NCBI GenBank assembly: GCA_946615495.1
Contig: CAMOHY010000036.1
Span: 1 to 12,628, forward strand
Length of the DNA stretch: 12,628 nucleotides
Direction: 5' to 3'
DNA from: an uncultured Clostridia bacterium
GTDB lineage: Bacteria; Bacillota; Clostridia; Christensenellales; Aristaeellaceae
Made by a program: the position numbers and the translations under genes. Under the pieces are notes generated by a model. That model was given only the letters and a program-made list of their open reading frames with translations, was not told the DNA's origin and searched no databases. This document shows, in pieces, positions 1 through 7,770 of this stretch. Position 1 is the first letter of the stretch, and the number at the start of each line of letters is the position of its first letter.

Positions 1-41
1 CTTCAAGCGCCCCTGCATTTTTTTAAATTCTCTATTCCCGG

Positions 42-1184
42 TCAATTCTGCAAAACGGTTTTTCCATCGATGATGACGCGCTTGAGGTTGGCGTCGGCCC
101 GCTCGGTCGGCAGGGCGGACCAGAAAAGAAGATCGGCGTCCTTTCCTTCTTCCAGGGAGCCCACCCTCTCCTCTACGCCCAGAATGCGGGCGGCGTTGAT
201 GGTGGTCATGCCCAGGGCGCGGACGGGGTCCATGCCGTGGCGCACGGCTTCGCCCATTTCGTAGAGCAGCATATTGAATACCGTCACCGGCCCGTCGGTC
301 ATGACGGCGATGTTCACGTGCCTGTCATCCAGCATTTTGCAGCACTCGTAATCCAGCTTGCCGCCTTCGCCGGGGAACAGGGGCTCGCTGGTGGGCCCAA
401 AGATCACGCCGCGCACGTGGGGGTCCGTCAATTCATCGGCAAAGTCGCTGGCGCCCTGGGCGTGGTCCACGGTGATAAGAATATCAAATTCCTTGGCGAT
501 TTCCAGCAGCGTCATCATGTCGTGCATGTAGCTGTGCACCTTGAAGGGAATTTTCTTTTCCAGCACGGGAATGCCGTGCTCCAGCCCCGCGTCGTAGGGC
601 GGCAGCTTGGTTTTGTCGTCTCCGGCGGCGGCTTTTTTGTCCATGTATTCCCGCACGCTGCGCAGGTACGATTTCATTATATTGGCAATGGCCATGCGGG
701 TCATGGGCGCGGCGCCCTTGCCGCAGTAGCAGCCCTTGGGGTTGATGCCCATGGCGCCCTTCATGACGGCGGGATGCAGCAAAAGCCTGTCCTCTCCCGC
801 GGATTTTAACACGATGCCCCAGCCGCACACCACATTGGCCGAGCCAGGCACCAGGCAGGAGGTGGTGATGCCCTGGGCGATGGCCTGGGCAAAATCCTTG
901 GAATCGGGATTAATGCCGTAATAGGCGTCCAATTCCGGGGTCAGCGGATTGGTGATTTCGTTCAGGTCCGCCTGCTCCTCCCCTTCGGGGAAGCCGCCGA
1001 TGTGGCTGTGGGCGTCCACAAAGCCAGGAGTCACCGTCAGGCCTGCGGCGTTAATCACCTCGCAGCCCTCGGTGGGAAGATCGGGGCCAATCTGAGCGAT
1101 TTTGCCGTTTTCCACCCGGATATCGGCGTCGATAACGCCCTTGGGCCCCATGGTATAGAGCGTGCCCCCTTTGATTACATACAT
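42..1184 (-). CDS. Metal-dependent amidohydrolase (imidazolonepropionase-like), intact active site
   Basis: This 380-residue protein belongs to the amidohydrolase superfamily (TIM-barrel metal hydrolases related to imidazolonepropionase and the Xaa-Arg/Lys dipeptidase group). It has no signal peptide, so it should be cytoplasmic. The N-terminal beta-sandwich segment runs to PGFVDAHSHIG, which holds the HxH metal pair H59 and H61. Further candidate ligands are K127 (GIVLKSAG, possibly the carboxylated bridging lysine), H217 (KVHSYMHD), H241 (ITVDHAQG) and D297 (AVMTDGPV). The C-terminus has the family motif INAARILGVEERVGSLEEGKDADL, split here as INAARILG then GKDADLLFW. The start at 1184 is chosen because AAGGAG lies 10 nt upstream; an upstream extension in the same frame overlaps the preceding gene and looks non-native. 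It overlaps the preceding paralogue by 10 bp, so translational coupling is likely. Hydrolysis of a peptide-like or cyclic amide bond is an inference; the exact substrate is not visible from sequence. Confidence 0.88.
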   Translation of the reverse strand: MYVIKGGTLYTMGPKGVIDADIRVENGKIAQIGPDLPTEGCEVINAAGLTVTPGFVDAHSHIGGFPEGEEQADLNEITNPLTPELDAYYGINPDSKDFAQAIAQGITTSCLVPGSANVVCGWGIVLKSAGEDRLLLHPAVMKGAMGINPKGCYCGKGAAPMTRMAIANIMKSYLRSVREYMDKKAAAGDDKTKLPPYDAGLEHGIPVLEKKIPFKVHSYMHDMMTLLEIAKEFDILITVDHAQGASDFADELTDPHVRGVIFGPTSEPLFPGEGGKLDYECCKMLDDRHVNIAVMTDGPVTVFNMLLYEMGEAVRHGMDPVRALGMTTINAARILGVEERVGSLEEGKDADLLFWSALPTERADANLKRVIIDGKTVLQN

Positions 1185-2323
1185 TTGAGCGCATCTCCTT
1201 CCCGATAGATCACTTCTCCCGCCTGATACGTAGTAAGGACCTTGGCCTGATAAGTCACGAGCGGGTCGTCGCTCCACACCGCCAAATCGGCGCTCAGGCC
1301 TTCGCGCACGGCGCCGGTCACGTTTTCCAGGCCCAGCATCCGGGCGGGAACGCTGGTGAGCAGCGGCAGCACCTTTTTGCCGTCATGCAAAATCCGCATC
1401 ATTTCCAGGCCGTTCCAAAGCATATCCTCCCGCGCGCCGAACATATTGGAGTATTCGCCGGAAAACGCAATGGGCACGCCCGCTTTCAGCAGCTTGGCGA
1501 TGGCCGCGTAATCCAGGGTCATGGCTTCCTTGTCCAGAACGGCCGCGGCGGTGCGCACAATCAGGGAAATATTGCCCTCCCGCAGCCAGGCTTCCTCGCC
1601 GGTAAGGCCAAAGCCGTTAACCAGCGTCAGCCGCAGCTTGGGATAGGCGGAAACGATTTCCCAAACCCTTTGAGCCGCCAGCGCAGAATCGCAGGAAACA
1701 AACAGGGGCTTTTCCCCCTCGGTGACGCGCTTGAGGGCGGCCAGCTTTTCGTCCTTGGGCTTATCCGCCTCTTCTTGGTATTCGTTTGCCTTTCGCAATT
1801 GTTCCGCAAAGGAGGAAAAAATCCACATGCGGGTCATAGGCGCCTGCTTATTTTTGCCGTAGGTATTTTTTAAATTCGGCGTCACGCTGGCCATCATGGC
1901 GATATCCCGGCCCAGGCACAGCTTGTAGGGGTTCACGCCGTCCACGTGAAACGCGGCGACGGTGCCGCCGAACAGGTTATTGTCCGTCGGGGCCACGCCC
2001 ACGGCGGTGACGCCGAAGGCGCCCAGCTGCTGGGCCGTAACGGCCCGGCCGTTAAAGGCGTAAAAGCCGTCCAATTCCGGGGTAATGGGGTTGGAGTGCT
2101 CGTCATTATCGCTGGAGGAGGGACGGATTTCAAAAGCGGTGCCGTTGACGCCCCAATTGGACACAGGCTGCACAAAGCCCGGCAGAATGTGCTTTCCCGT
2201 CAGGTCGGTTCCGTCGCCCTGGATGTCCGGCGCGACGCGCGCGATCTTTCCATCCTCCACCAGCACGTCCAATACGGCCTCATGGCCCAGGCCGTCATGA
2301 ACGGTGGCGTTTTTCAGCAGCAT
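1175..2323 (-). CDS. Amidohydrolase-like protein lacking the metal ligands (probable pseudoenzyme)
   Basis: This 382-residue protein is a full-length homologue of the downstream amidohydrolase. The two share the N-terminal beta strands, PGFV, NPxTPELDxxY (residues 79-88 here), APMTRM (161-166) and the C-terminal ADLxxWS strand. The positions that bind metal in the partner are all changed here. The HxH pair becomes V54/N56 (PGFVQPVSNWG), the lysine becomes H126, the two barrel histidines align with S210 and G237 regions, and the final aspartate region reads AFSGEYS. The reading frame is intact with no stop codons, so this is not decay. A catalytically dead partner or regulatory subunit of the neighbouring enzyme is the likely explanation (inference). 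The start at 2323 has AAAGGAG 10 nt upstream. An 81-nt gap separates it from the peptidase gene, and its end overlaps the next gene by 10 bp, which would suit production of the two subunits together. Confidence 0.85.
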   Translation of the reverse strand: MLLKNATVHDGLGHEAVLDVLVEDGKIARVAPDIQGDGTDLTGKHILPGFVQPVSNWGVNGTAFEIRPSSSDNDEHSNPITPELDGFYAFNGRAVTAQQLGAFGVTAVGVAPTDNNLFGGTVAAFHVDGVNPYKLCLGRDIAMMASVTPNLKNTYGKNKQAPMTRMWIFSSFAEQLRKANEYQEEADKPKDEKLAALKRVTEGEKPLFVSCDSALAAQRVWEIVSAYPKLRLTLVNGFGLTGEEAWLREGNISLIVRTAAAVLDKEAMTLDYAAIAKLLKAGVPIAFSGEYSNMFGAREDMLWNGLEMMRILHDGKKVLPLLTSVPARMLGLENVTGAVREGLSADLAVWSDDPLVTYQAKVLTTYQAGEVIYREGDALKCM

Positions 2324-2404
2324 GGTTCATCAGCTCCTTTTTTTCCTCAGTGTTTTTCTTATCCATCAAGCGTTTCTTTGGAATCGATGAATTGTCCGTC
2401 AGGT

Positions 2405-3802
2405 TCACGGGCGTATTTCTCCCCCGTGCGCCTTCACGTAATCCGCAATCAGCATGCCGCTGGTGAGCTGCACGCCGATCAAACGGCGGATGGGCGTCAC
2501 CTGGTAATGGATATCCCGTTCCGCCTCCGCGGCCCGTTCATTAAACCGGTCCTCCGCCTCCTTTGCCACGGCGGAAAGAAGGTCCCGCTCCGCCTGAGGA
2601 CGGTCCTTTTCCAGTTCGTGCTCGCAGGCGCGGATGAGCAGGGTCCACATAAACAAACGGTAGAATTTGGGCAGTTCCAAATTGTCAAAGGCCTCCGATT
2701 CCTTACAGGGCCGGGCGTATTCCGCGTCGTTGCTTTCGATGAAGCCGCGCTCCGCCTGGGCGTGCTGGTCCCGGTCCTTGAGGCACACATCCACCATTTT
2801 GGCGAAGGGATTGTCCGAAGAGATCAGGGCCTTGACGCGGTTATACCTTTCTTCGATCAAGTCATCCTCCAGGATGCTGTTTTTCAGCTTTTTCAGCGCC
2901 GCCTCCCGCCGGGTAAAGGGCATTTCCTTTTGGGACATGATGCGGGGCTCGTAAAAATACGGCAATTCGCATACCAGGGCGGTGGTGCCGTATTTCCGGG
3001 CGTAGGCGTCGCTGGATTCGCCGCAGTTGAGCAGCGTTTCCGGGGGCGCGGTGGCAAATTTCTCCAATTGGTCGTATTCATCGGCCAGAGAAATAAAGGG
3101 GAAAATGGCGGGGGCGAAGGGCTTAATGTAATTAACCTCCGGTTCGCCCAGATGCAGGGGAATGCCCTGGCGCTCCGAGGCGGCGTAGAGCTTATCCCAC
3201 AATTCCGGCATGTCCTTGCTCACATACCAATAGGTGCCGCCAAAGCCCGCGTTGTGCAGGGAAAACATGAAGGCGGGCTTGGTTTCATCAATGATGCGCA
3301 TGAGCGTTTGGGTTTCCGGGATGGGCGTGTTCCAATGATAATTCTTATAGTCCATGGGAAAGGTCCACTCCGCCTGCTCATAGCCCGCGGGGCGGAAATA
3401 ATGGCGGGTATAGTTGGTGAGCGTGATAGGCCCTTTGAACCAGCCTTCATTGAGCTGGGTGCCGTCCACGTCGATGGATTTAATCAAATACCAGGTATAG
3501 CCCAGCGCTTCCCGAAGCTCATCATCCTCCGCCAGCTTCCGGGAAAAGTATTCCAGCATCATGGCGCCCATGGGCTCGTTGGGATGGGGGCAGCCGAACA
3601 TGAAAGCGTTCAGCGGCCCTGTGCCGATCTTAAGGCAATAGATGGGATGCCCCTTCCGGGATTTTCCCGCCTCGAATATCGCCACCTTGTCCGGGTATTC
3701 GTCGGCCAGGCGCTTGGAGCTTTCGTCCATTTCATCCACCGTTAAAAACGCCTGATAATCGGGAATATCCTTCAGCAGCTTTTCCAGCAGTTTTTGTTCC
3801 AT
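2405..3802 (-). CDS. M14-family zinc carboxypeptidase-like peptidase, cytoplasmic
   Basis: This 465-residue protein has the M14 (carboxypeptidase A-like) signature. HPNE gives H73 and E76 of the HxxE zinc pair, SLHNAG gives the third ligand H183, and LVCELPYF gives the candidate catalytic glutamate E279. FRPAG around R137 is a candidate substrate carboxylate-binding arginine. The catalytic domain fills roughly residues 30-290. The remaining 175 residues are charged and apparently helical, and I cannot assign them to a domain. There is no signal peptide or membrane segment, unlike many secreted M14 enzymes, so action on imported peptides inside the cell is the natural reading. The start at 3802 has AAGGAGG 8 nt upstream; an earlier in-frame start would overlap the ATPase gene and gives an atypical N-terminus. 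It lies 19 nt after the ATPase gene, in the same operon. Peptide trimming is inferred; amide or ester hydrolysis of a special peptide remains possible. Confidence 0.85.
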   Translation of the reverse strand: MEQKLLEKLLKDIPDYQAFLTVDEMDESSKRLADEYPDKVAIFEAGKSRKGHPIYCLKIGTGPLNAFMFGCPHPNEPMGAMMLEYFSRKLAEDDELREALGYTWYLIKSIDVDGTQLNEGWFKGPITLTNYTRHYFRPAGYEQAEWTFPMDYKNYHWNTPIPETQTLMRIIDETKPAFMFSLHNAGFGGTYWYVSKDMPELWDKLYAASERQGIPLHLGEPEVNYIKPFAPAIFPFISLADEYDQLEKFATAPPETLLNCGESSDAYARKYGTTALVCELPYFYEPRIMSQKEMPFTRREAALKKLKNSILEDDLIEERYNRVKALISSDNPFAKMVDVCLKDRDQHAQAERGFIESNDAEYARPCKESEAFDNLELPKFYRLFMWTLLIRACEHELEKDRPQAERDLLSAVAKEAEDRFNERAAEAERDIHYQVTPIRRLIGVQLTSGMLIADYVKAHGGEIRP

Positions 3803-3821
3803 ACGCTTTCCCTCCTTCGGT

Positions 3822-4820
3822 TTACAGGCAATGGCAGGCCACGAAATGGCCGGGAGCGGCCTCCACCATGCCGGGGTATTCCTGGGCGCATTTTTCAATG
3901 GGGCAGAAGCACCGGGGCGCAAAGTAGCAGCCGGGGCCGTTGTCGATGGGGGTGGGCGGCTCGCCGGTCACTTCGATCACGTTGCGTTCCTCGTTGGGGT
4001 CCAGGGAAGCGCAGTTGGAAATGAGCACGCGGGTATAGGGGTGCAGGGGATTGTGCAGCACCTCGTCCGTTTCTCCCATTTCCACGATGCGGCCCAGATA
4101 CATTACGGCCACCCGGTCGGAAATATAGCGGGTGGTGGCGATGTCATGGCTGATAAACACCATGGCCGTCTCCTTTTCCCTGGCCAATTGAAGCAGCATG
4201 CCGATGATATCGGCCCGGATGGAAACATCCAGCATGGACACCGGCTCGTCCGCCACCATAAAGGCGGGATTGAGCAGCATGGAGCGCAGGATGGAAATGC
4301 GCTGCAATTGGCCGCCGGAGAGCTCATGGGGATGGCGGTCAATATAATCCTGGGCGGGGTGAAGGCCGCTCTGCTCCAGGATATCCAGGATGATTTGCAT
4401 GCGCTCCGCTTCGCTGCTTCCGATATGGTGGAGCTTCATGGGCTCCTCCATAATGCGCTTGAGGGTGTAGCGGGGATCAAAGGTGTCAAAGGGATTTTGA
4501 AACACCATTTGGCAGGTGCGGCGGAAACGGAGCGGGTCCTTTTTGAGCATTTCCTCGGCGGATTCCCCGAACAGCCGGATTTCTCCCGCCGTGCAGTTTT
4601 CCAGATGCACCAGCACCCGGCCCAGGGTGGATTTGCCGCAGCCGGATTCGCCGATGACGCCCAAAATTTCTCCCTTTTTCAAAGAGAAGGACACGCCGTC
4701 CACGGCCTTCACCGTTTGCTTATGAATGGTTTTGCCGTTTTTCTTCGCGGTCAGCTTTTGGGTGTACCACTGCTTTACGTCCTTGACCTCCAGAACCAAT
4801 TGTTCCTTCGCCTTCTCCAT
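3822..4820 (-). CDS. Oligopeptide/dipeptide ABC transporter ATP-binding protein (OppF/DppF-like)
   Basis: This 332-residue protein is the second ATPase of an Opp/Dpp-type importer and drives uptake from the cytoplasmic face of the membrane. It has Walker A GESGCGKST (57-65), Q-loop Q108, signature LSGGQ (167-171), Walker B FMVADE (187-192), and the switch histidine H225 in ISHD. The C-terminal oligopeptide-transporter extension starts at HPYTR and carries a cysteine cluster (C298, C304, C306, C311, C329, C331). The spacing resembles the conserved cysteines known from this family, several of which bind an iron-sulfur cluster. The gene starts 1 nt inside the stop of the preceding ATPase gene (TGATG), with GGGAGG upstream, so the two ATPases should be translationally coupled into a heterodimer. 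The length is normal for OppF/DppF. Peptide as substrate is inferred from family and from the downstream peptidases; Opp-type systems can also carry nickel or sugars. Confidence 0.95.
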   Translation of the reverse strand: MEKAKEQLVLEVKDVKQWYTQKLTAKKNGKTIHKQTVKAVDGVSFSLKKGEILGVIGESGCGKSTLGRVLVHLENCTAGEIRLFGESAEEMLKKDPLRFRRTCQMVFQNPFDTFDPRYTLKRIMEEPMKLHHIGSSEAERMQIILDILEQSGLHPAQDYIDRHPHELSGGQLQRISILRSMLLNPAFMVADEPVSMLDVSIRADIIGMLLQLAREKETAMVFISHDIATTRYISDRVAVMYLGRIVEMGETDEVLHNPLHPYTRVLISNCASLDPNEERNVIEVTGEPPTPIDNGPGCYFAPRCFCPIEKCAQEYPGMVEAAPGHFVACHCL

Positions 4821-5785
4821 CAGCCTTCACCTCCCAGCATATGGCACGCCGCGTGCCAGCATTCCCCCACGCTTTGCATGGCGGGCAGCTCCCCGCGGCA
4901 TTTTTCCGTGGCGTAGGGGCAGCGGGGAGCAAACACGCAGCCGGTGGGATACACGCTCAGGTCCGGCAGGGCGCCGGGAATGCCCCGCAATTCCTCCTTG
5001 GCCCCGGTAAAGGAGGGGAAGGATTTGAGCAGCCCCTGGGTGTAGGGGTGCTTGGGCTTCACCAGCACATCCTTTACATAGCCCATTTCCAGCATCCGCC
5101 CGGCATACATGACCGCGATTTTATTGCAGGTGGAGGCCACCACGGACACATCGTGGGTAATCATGATGCGGGTCAAATTGAATTGATCCTGCAGGGCCAT
5201 GATTTCTTTCAGAATTTGTCCCTGGGTCACCACGTCCAGGGCGGTGGTGGCCTCGTCCAGCACCAGCAGCTTGGGATTGAACAGCAGGCTCAGGGCGATG
5301 GAAACGCGCTGCATCATGCCGCCGGACAGCTCATGGGGAAAGCTGCGGTACACGCGCTCAGGCAGGTTTACCACCTTGAGCATTTCGATCACCCGGCTTT
5401 GGGCTTCATTTTTATCCGCCTGGGGCCGGTGGATGCGGTACACATCCTCCATCTGCTTGCCGATGCGGTGCACCGGGCTAAGCGCGTTCATGGATTTTTG
5501 AAACACCACGGAAATGTCCGTCCAACGGCGCTTGTTCAATTCCTCCCGGCTCAGCTTGAGCAGGTCCACGCCCTCAAAAATGGCTTCCCCTTCTATGGTG
5601 GTAACGCGGTCGGGCAGCAATTGAAGAATGCCCATCGCCAGCGTGGATTTGCCGGAGCCGGATTCGCCTACGATGCCCACCGCGTCCTGGGGCTCGATGG
5701 CCAGGTTCGCGTCCTGCACGGCGTACACGTTCTTGGGCCCCACATGATAAGTAATGTTGATATGCTTCAAATCAAGCAATGCCAT
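4820..5785 (-). CDS. Oligopeptide/dipeptide ABC transporter ATP-binding protein (OppD/DppD-like)
   Basis: This 321-residue protein is the first ATPase of the importer. Walker A GESGSGKST covers residues 40-48, the Q-loop glutamine is Q96, the signature LSGGM covers 153-157 (methionine in place of the usual glutamine, common in OppD/DppD), Walker B LLVLDE is 173-178, and the switch histidine is H211 in ITHD. The C-terminal oligo-HPY extension follows HPYTQ, and its cysteines C283, C289, C296 and C314 form the family cluster. The start at 5785 has GGAGG 9 nt upstream and gives the standard N-terminus. It sits 16 nt after the second permease gene and overlaps the next ATPase by one base. Both ATPases keep all catalytic motifs, so both nucleotide sites look functional. 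Confidence 0.95.
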   Translation of the reverse strand: MALLDLKHINITYHVGPKNVYAVQDANLAIEPQDAVGIVGESGSGKSTLAMGILQLLPDRVTTIEGEAIFEGVDLLKLSREELNKRRWTDISVVFQKSMNALSPVHRIGKQMEDVYRIHRPQADKNEAQSRVIEMLKVVNLPERVYRSFPHELSGGMMQRVSIALSLLFNPKLLVLDEATTALDVVTQGQILKEIMALQDQFNLTRIMITHDVSVVASTCNKIAVMYAGRMLEMGYVKDVLVKPKHPYTQGLLKSFPSFTGAKEELRGIPGALPDLSVYPTGCVFAPRCPYATEKCRGELPAMQSVGECWHAACHMLGGEG

Positions 5786-5801
5786 GCCGTTTTTCCTCCC
5801 C

Positions 5802-6683
5802 TCACTTATTCGCGTTCATTTTCGGCGCGATCACCCGGTTCAGCCCGTCGCCGATCAGGAAGAAAGCCAGCACAGTGATAACCACCGCCACGCCGGGCAC
5901 CAGGGCCACCCAGGGAGCCTTGGTCAAAAGCGGCTTGCCCGCGTTAATCATCTGGCCCCAGCTGATGATGTTGGGGTCGCCCAGGCCCAGGAAGGAAAGG
6001 CCCGCCTCGGTAAGGATGCCGCCGGAAATCATCATGGTGGTGTTGGCCACGATGGGGAAAATGCCGTTGGGGATGATGTGGCGGAACATGATGCTCAGCT
6101 TGCTTTCGCCCATAGCCTGGCAGGATTTGATAAAGGTGCGGCTGCGCAGGGAGATGGCCTGGGCGCGCATGAGCCGGGCGTTGCCGGGCCAGGAGGTCAG
6201 GCCGATCACGATCATTACGTAGGTCATATTGCTGCCGAAGATGGCGACGATGATAAGGATCAGGAAGAAGGAGGGCGTCATGACGAAAATATTCACGAAC
6301 TCCACAATCACCTTGTCCACCCGGCCGCCAAAGTACCCCGCGACGCCGCCGATGAGCGTGCCCACCACGGCCGCGATCAGGGCGGCGGTAAGGCCGATGC
6401 GCAGGGAGGTGCGGGCGCCCCAGAGCATCTGGCTTAAAATATCGTGGCCCAGCTTATCGGTGCCCAGCCAGTGGGCAGGAGCGCCGTTGGCGCCCGCCGT
6501 GCCGGGAGGGGCCTGGAGCTCGTTGGTCAGCTTATAGGGATCATAGGGAGAAATCACCGGGGCCAGCAAAGCCAGCGCCACCAGGATCAATACCAGAATC
6601 AGGCCCGTCCGCAGCTGGGCGTTGGTGCGGATCACTTTCCAGGCGCGGCCCAGCTTTGCGGCAATCACATTCTTTTTCTTCAT
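5802..6683 (-). CDS. ABC transporter permease, OppC/DppC type
   Basis: This 293-residue inner-membrane permease pairs with the OppB-type protein. It has the OppC-type N-terminus: one membrane segment at about 24-44, then APPGTAG and HWLGTDKLGHDILSQM (71-86), which is diagnostic of this subfamily. Further membrane segments lie near 97-118, 133-150, 152-167, 206-226 and 258-278. The EAA coupling loop is around 174-206 (AQAISLRS ... CQAMGES ... RHIIPN), where the ATPases dock. I chose the ATG at 6683 because AGGGGGG is 10 nt upstream. A GTG three codons earlier (6692) is nearly on top of that site and so is less likely. Gaps of 16 nt on both sides place it firmly in the operon. Confidence 0.94.
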   Translation of the reverse strand: MKKKNVIAAKLGRAWKVIRTNAQLRTGLILVLILVALALLAPVISPYDPYKLTNELQAPPGTAGANGAPAHWLGTDKLGHDILSQMLWGARTSLRIGLTAALIAAVVGTLIGGVAGYFGGRVDKVIVEFVNIFVMTPSFFLILIIVAIFGSNMTYVMIVIGLTSWPGNARLMRAQAISLRSRTFIKSCQAMGESKLSIMFRHIIPNGIFPIVANTTMMISGGILTEAGLSFLGLGDPNIISWGQMINAGKPLLTKAPWVALVPGVAVVITVLAFFLIGDGLNRVIAPKMNANK

Positions 6684-6699
6684 TGCGCGCACACCCCCC

Positions 6700-7668
6700 T
6701 CAATCCGTATATTTGATCCGCGGGTCGATCAGGCTGTACACGACATCCACCACGATCATCATCACCGCTACGCTCAGGGCGATGATAAGGTAAATGCCGC
6801 TGAGCAGCGGATAATCCCGCTTGGAAATAGAGGAGAACAGCAGCGTGCCCATGCCCGGCCAGGCAAACACCGTTTCGATGAATACCGCGCCGGAAATCAG
6901 AAAGGCCAGGCTGCCGCCCACCACCGTAACGGTGGGAATGAGGGCGTTGCGCAGCACGTACTTATTGAAAATGCGTTTTTCGCTCATGCCCGTGGCCCGA
7001 AGGGTGGTAATGTAATCCTCGCTCATCACCTGCAGCACGCTGGACCGGGCGATGCGGAAATAATAAGGATAATCCACAATCACCAGGGTGATGACCGGCA
7101 GCGTCAGATGGACGATCACATCCCAAACGTGGGCCAGGCCCGTAAAGCCGCCGCGCATATTCACCATGCCGCTGGTGGGCAGCCATTTGAGCTGGGAGGC
7201 AAAGACCAATACCAGCATCAGCCCCAGCCAGAAGGAAGGCGTAGAGTCGCACACATAGGAAATAGCGCACATGAAGCGATCCAGCAAGCCGCCCTCCTTC
7301 CGGGCGCAGCGCACGCCGATGAGCGTGCCCAGCACCACGGCGATGGCCATGCCCGTCAGGGACACCAGCAGCGTGGGCCACACCTTTTCGCCAATGGCCG
7401 TGAGCACATCCTTATGGGTCACATAAGAATAGCCAAAATCCCCGTGCAGAATGCCTCTCAAATAGATCAGAAACTGTTCGGGGATGGATTTATCCAGGCC
7501 GTATTTGGCGGTCAGCTGAGCGATCTGCTCCGGATTGGGGGTATCGATGCCGGCCATGATCCTGACGGGATTACCGGGGGCCAGCCGGATCAGCGTAAAA
7601 TTGATGGCGACGGAAATGACCACCATCAGCAGCCCAGTCAGGATGCGTTTGAGCAAATAACGCTTCAT
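6700..7668 (-). CDS. ABC transporter permease, OppB/DppB type
   Basis: This 322-residue inner-membrane permease has six predicted membrane segments (about 8-28, 98-120, 133-158, 183-203, 244-266 and 288-310). The large loop between the first two has the usual OppB features: RLAPGNP (28-34), a YGLDKSIPEQF stretch (56-66) and GDFGYS (76-81). The EAA loop covers roughly 210-244 (EDYITTLRATGMSEKRIF, then RNALIP). The ATG at 7668 is preferred, with GAAGGGA about 12 nt upstream. A TTG four codons upstream (7680) is an alternative start but abuts the Shine-Dalgarno sequence. The gene follows the binding-protein gene after a 102-nt gap containing a strong stem-loop, and precedes the OppC-type gene by 16 nt. 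Confidence 0.94.
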   Translation of the reverse strand: MKRYLLKRILTGLLMVVISVAINFTLIRLAPGNPVRIMAGIDTPNPEQIAQLTAKYGLDKSIPEQFLIYLRGILHGDFGYSYVTHKDVLTAIGEKVWPTLLVSLTGMAIAVVLGTLIGVRCARKEGGLLDRFMCAISYVCDSTPSFWLGLMLVLVFASQLKWLPTSGMVNMRGGFTGLAHVWDVIVHLTLPVITLVIVDYPYYFRIARSSVLQVMSEDYITTLRATGMSEKRIFNKYVLRNALIPTVTVVGGSLAFLISGAVFIETVFAWPGMGTLLFSSISKRDYPLLSGIYLIIALSVAVMMIVVDVVYSLIDPRIKYTD

Positions 7669-7689
7669 TGCTTTTGACAATCCCTTCTA

Positions 7690-7728
7690 TGCAGGAAGGG
7701 CCCGAAGAGAACATCGGGCCCTTCCGCA
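7690..7728 (-). promoter_or_regulatory. Intercistronic stem-loop between binding-protein and permease genes
   Basis: A perfect 12-bp inverted repeat, GGAAGGGCCCGA (7694-7705) and TCGGGCCCTTCC (7714-7725), flanks an 8-nt loop. Three more pairs extend the stem after one bulged A (7690-7692 with 7726-7728). On the minus strand no U-tract follows it, so it is not a classical terminator for the operon. A 3'-end-stabilising or partially terminating hairpin that keeps the binding protein more abundant than the permeases is the usual role at this position (inference). On the plus strand it is followed by a broken T-run, so it could also stop antisense transcription. Confidence 0.6.
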
Positions 7729-7770
7729 GATTTTGTATCTTTTTCCCGCAGGAAACGCTCCTTCCGGCGA

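Noticed and set aside
1..41. Terminator after the last amidohydrolase gene
   Set aside because: The 41 bases left in the window contain no convincing hairpin with a U-run in the operon direction; the operon may continue past the left edge.
1175..2323. Calling the ligand-less amidohydrolase a pseudogene
   Set aside because: The frame is full length, without stops or frameshifts, has a good ribosome site, and overlaps its neighbour; loss of ligands looks like functional change, not decay.
2324..2404. Possible terminator or 23-codon leader peptide in the 81-nt gap before the amidohydrolase pair
   Set aside because: No stem with a following U-tract is present, and the short frame MDKKNTEEKK... 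lacks a ribosome site; the gap is read as simple intercistronic sequence.
1946..3745. A 599-codon open frame on the plus strand opposite the peptidase and amidohydrolase genes
   Set aside because: It is antisense to genes with clear catalytic motifs, has no ribosome site or family motif, and its His/Gly/Arg-rich product is typical of a shadow frame in GC-rich coding DNA.
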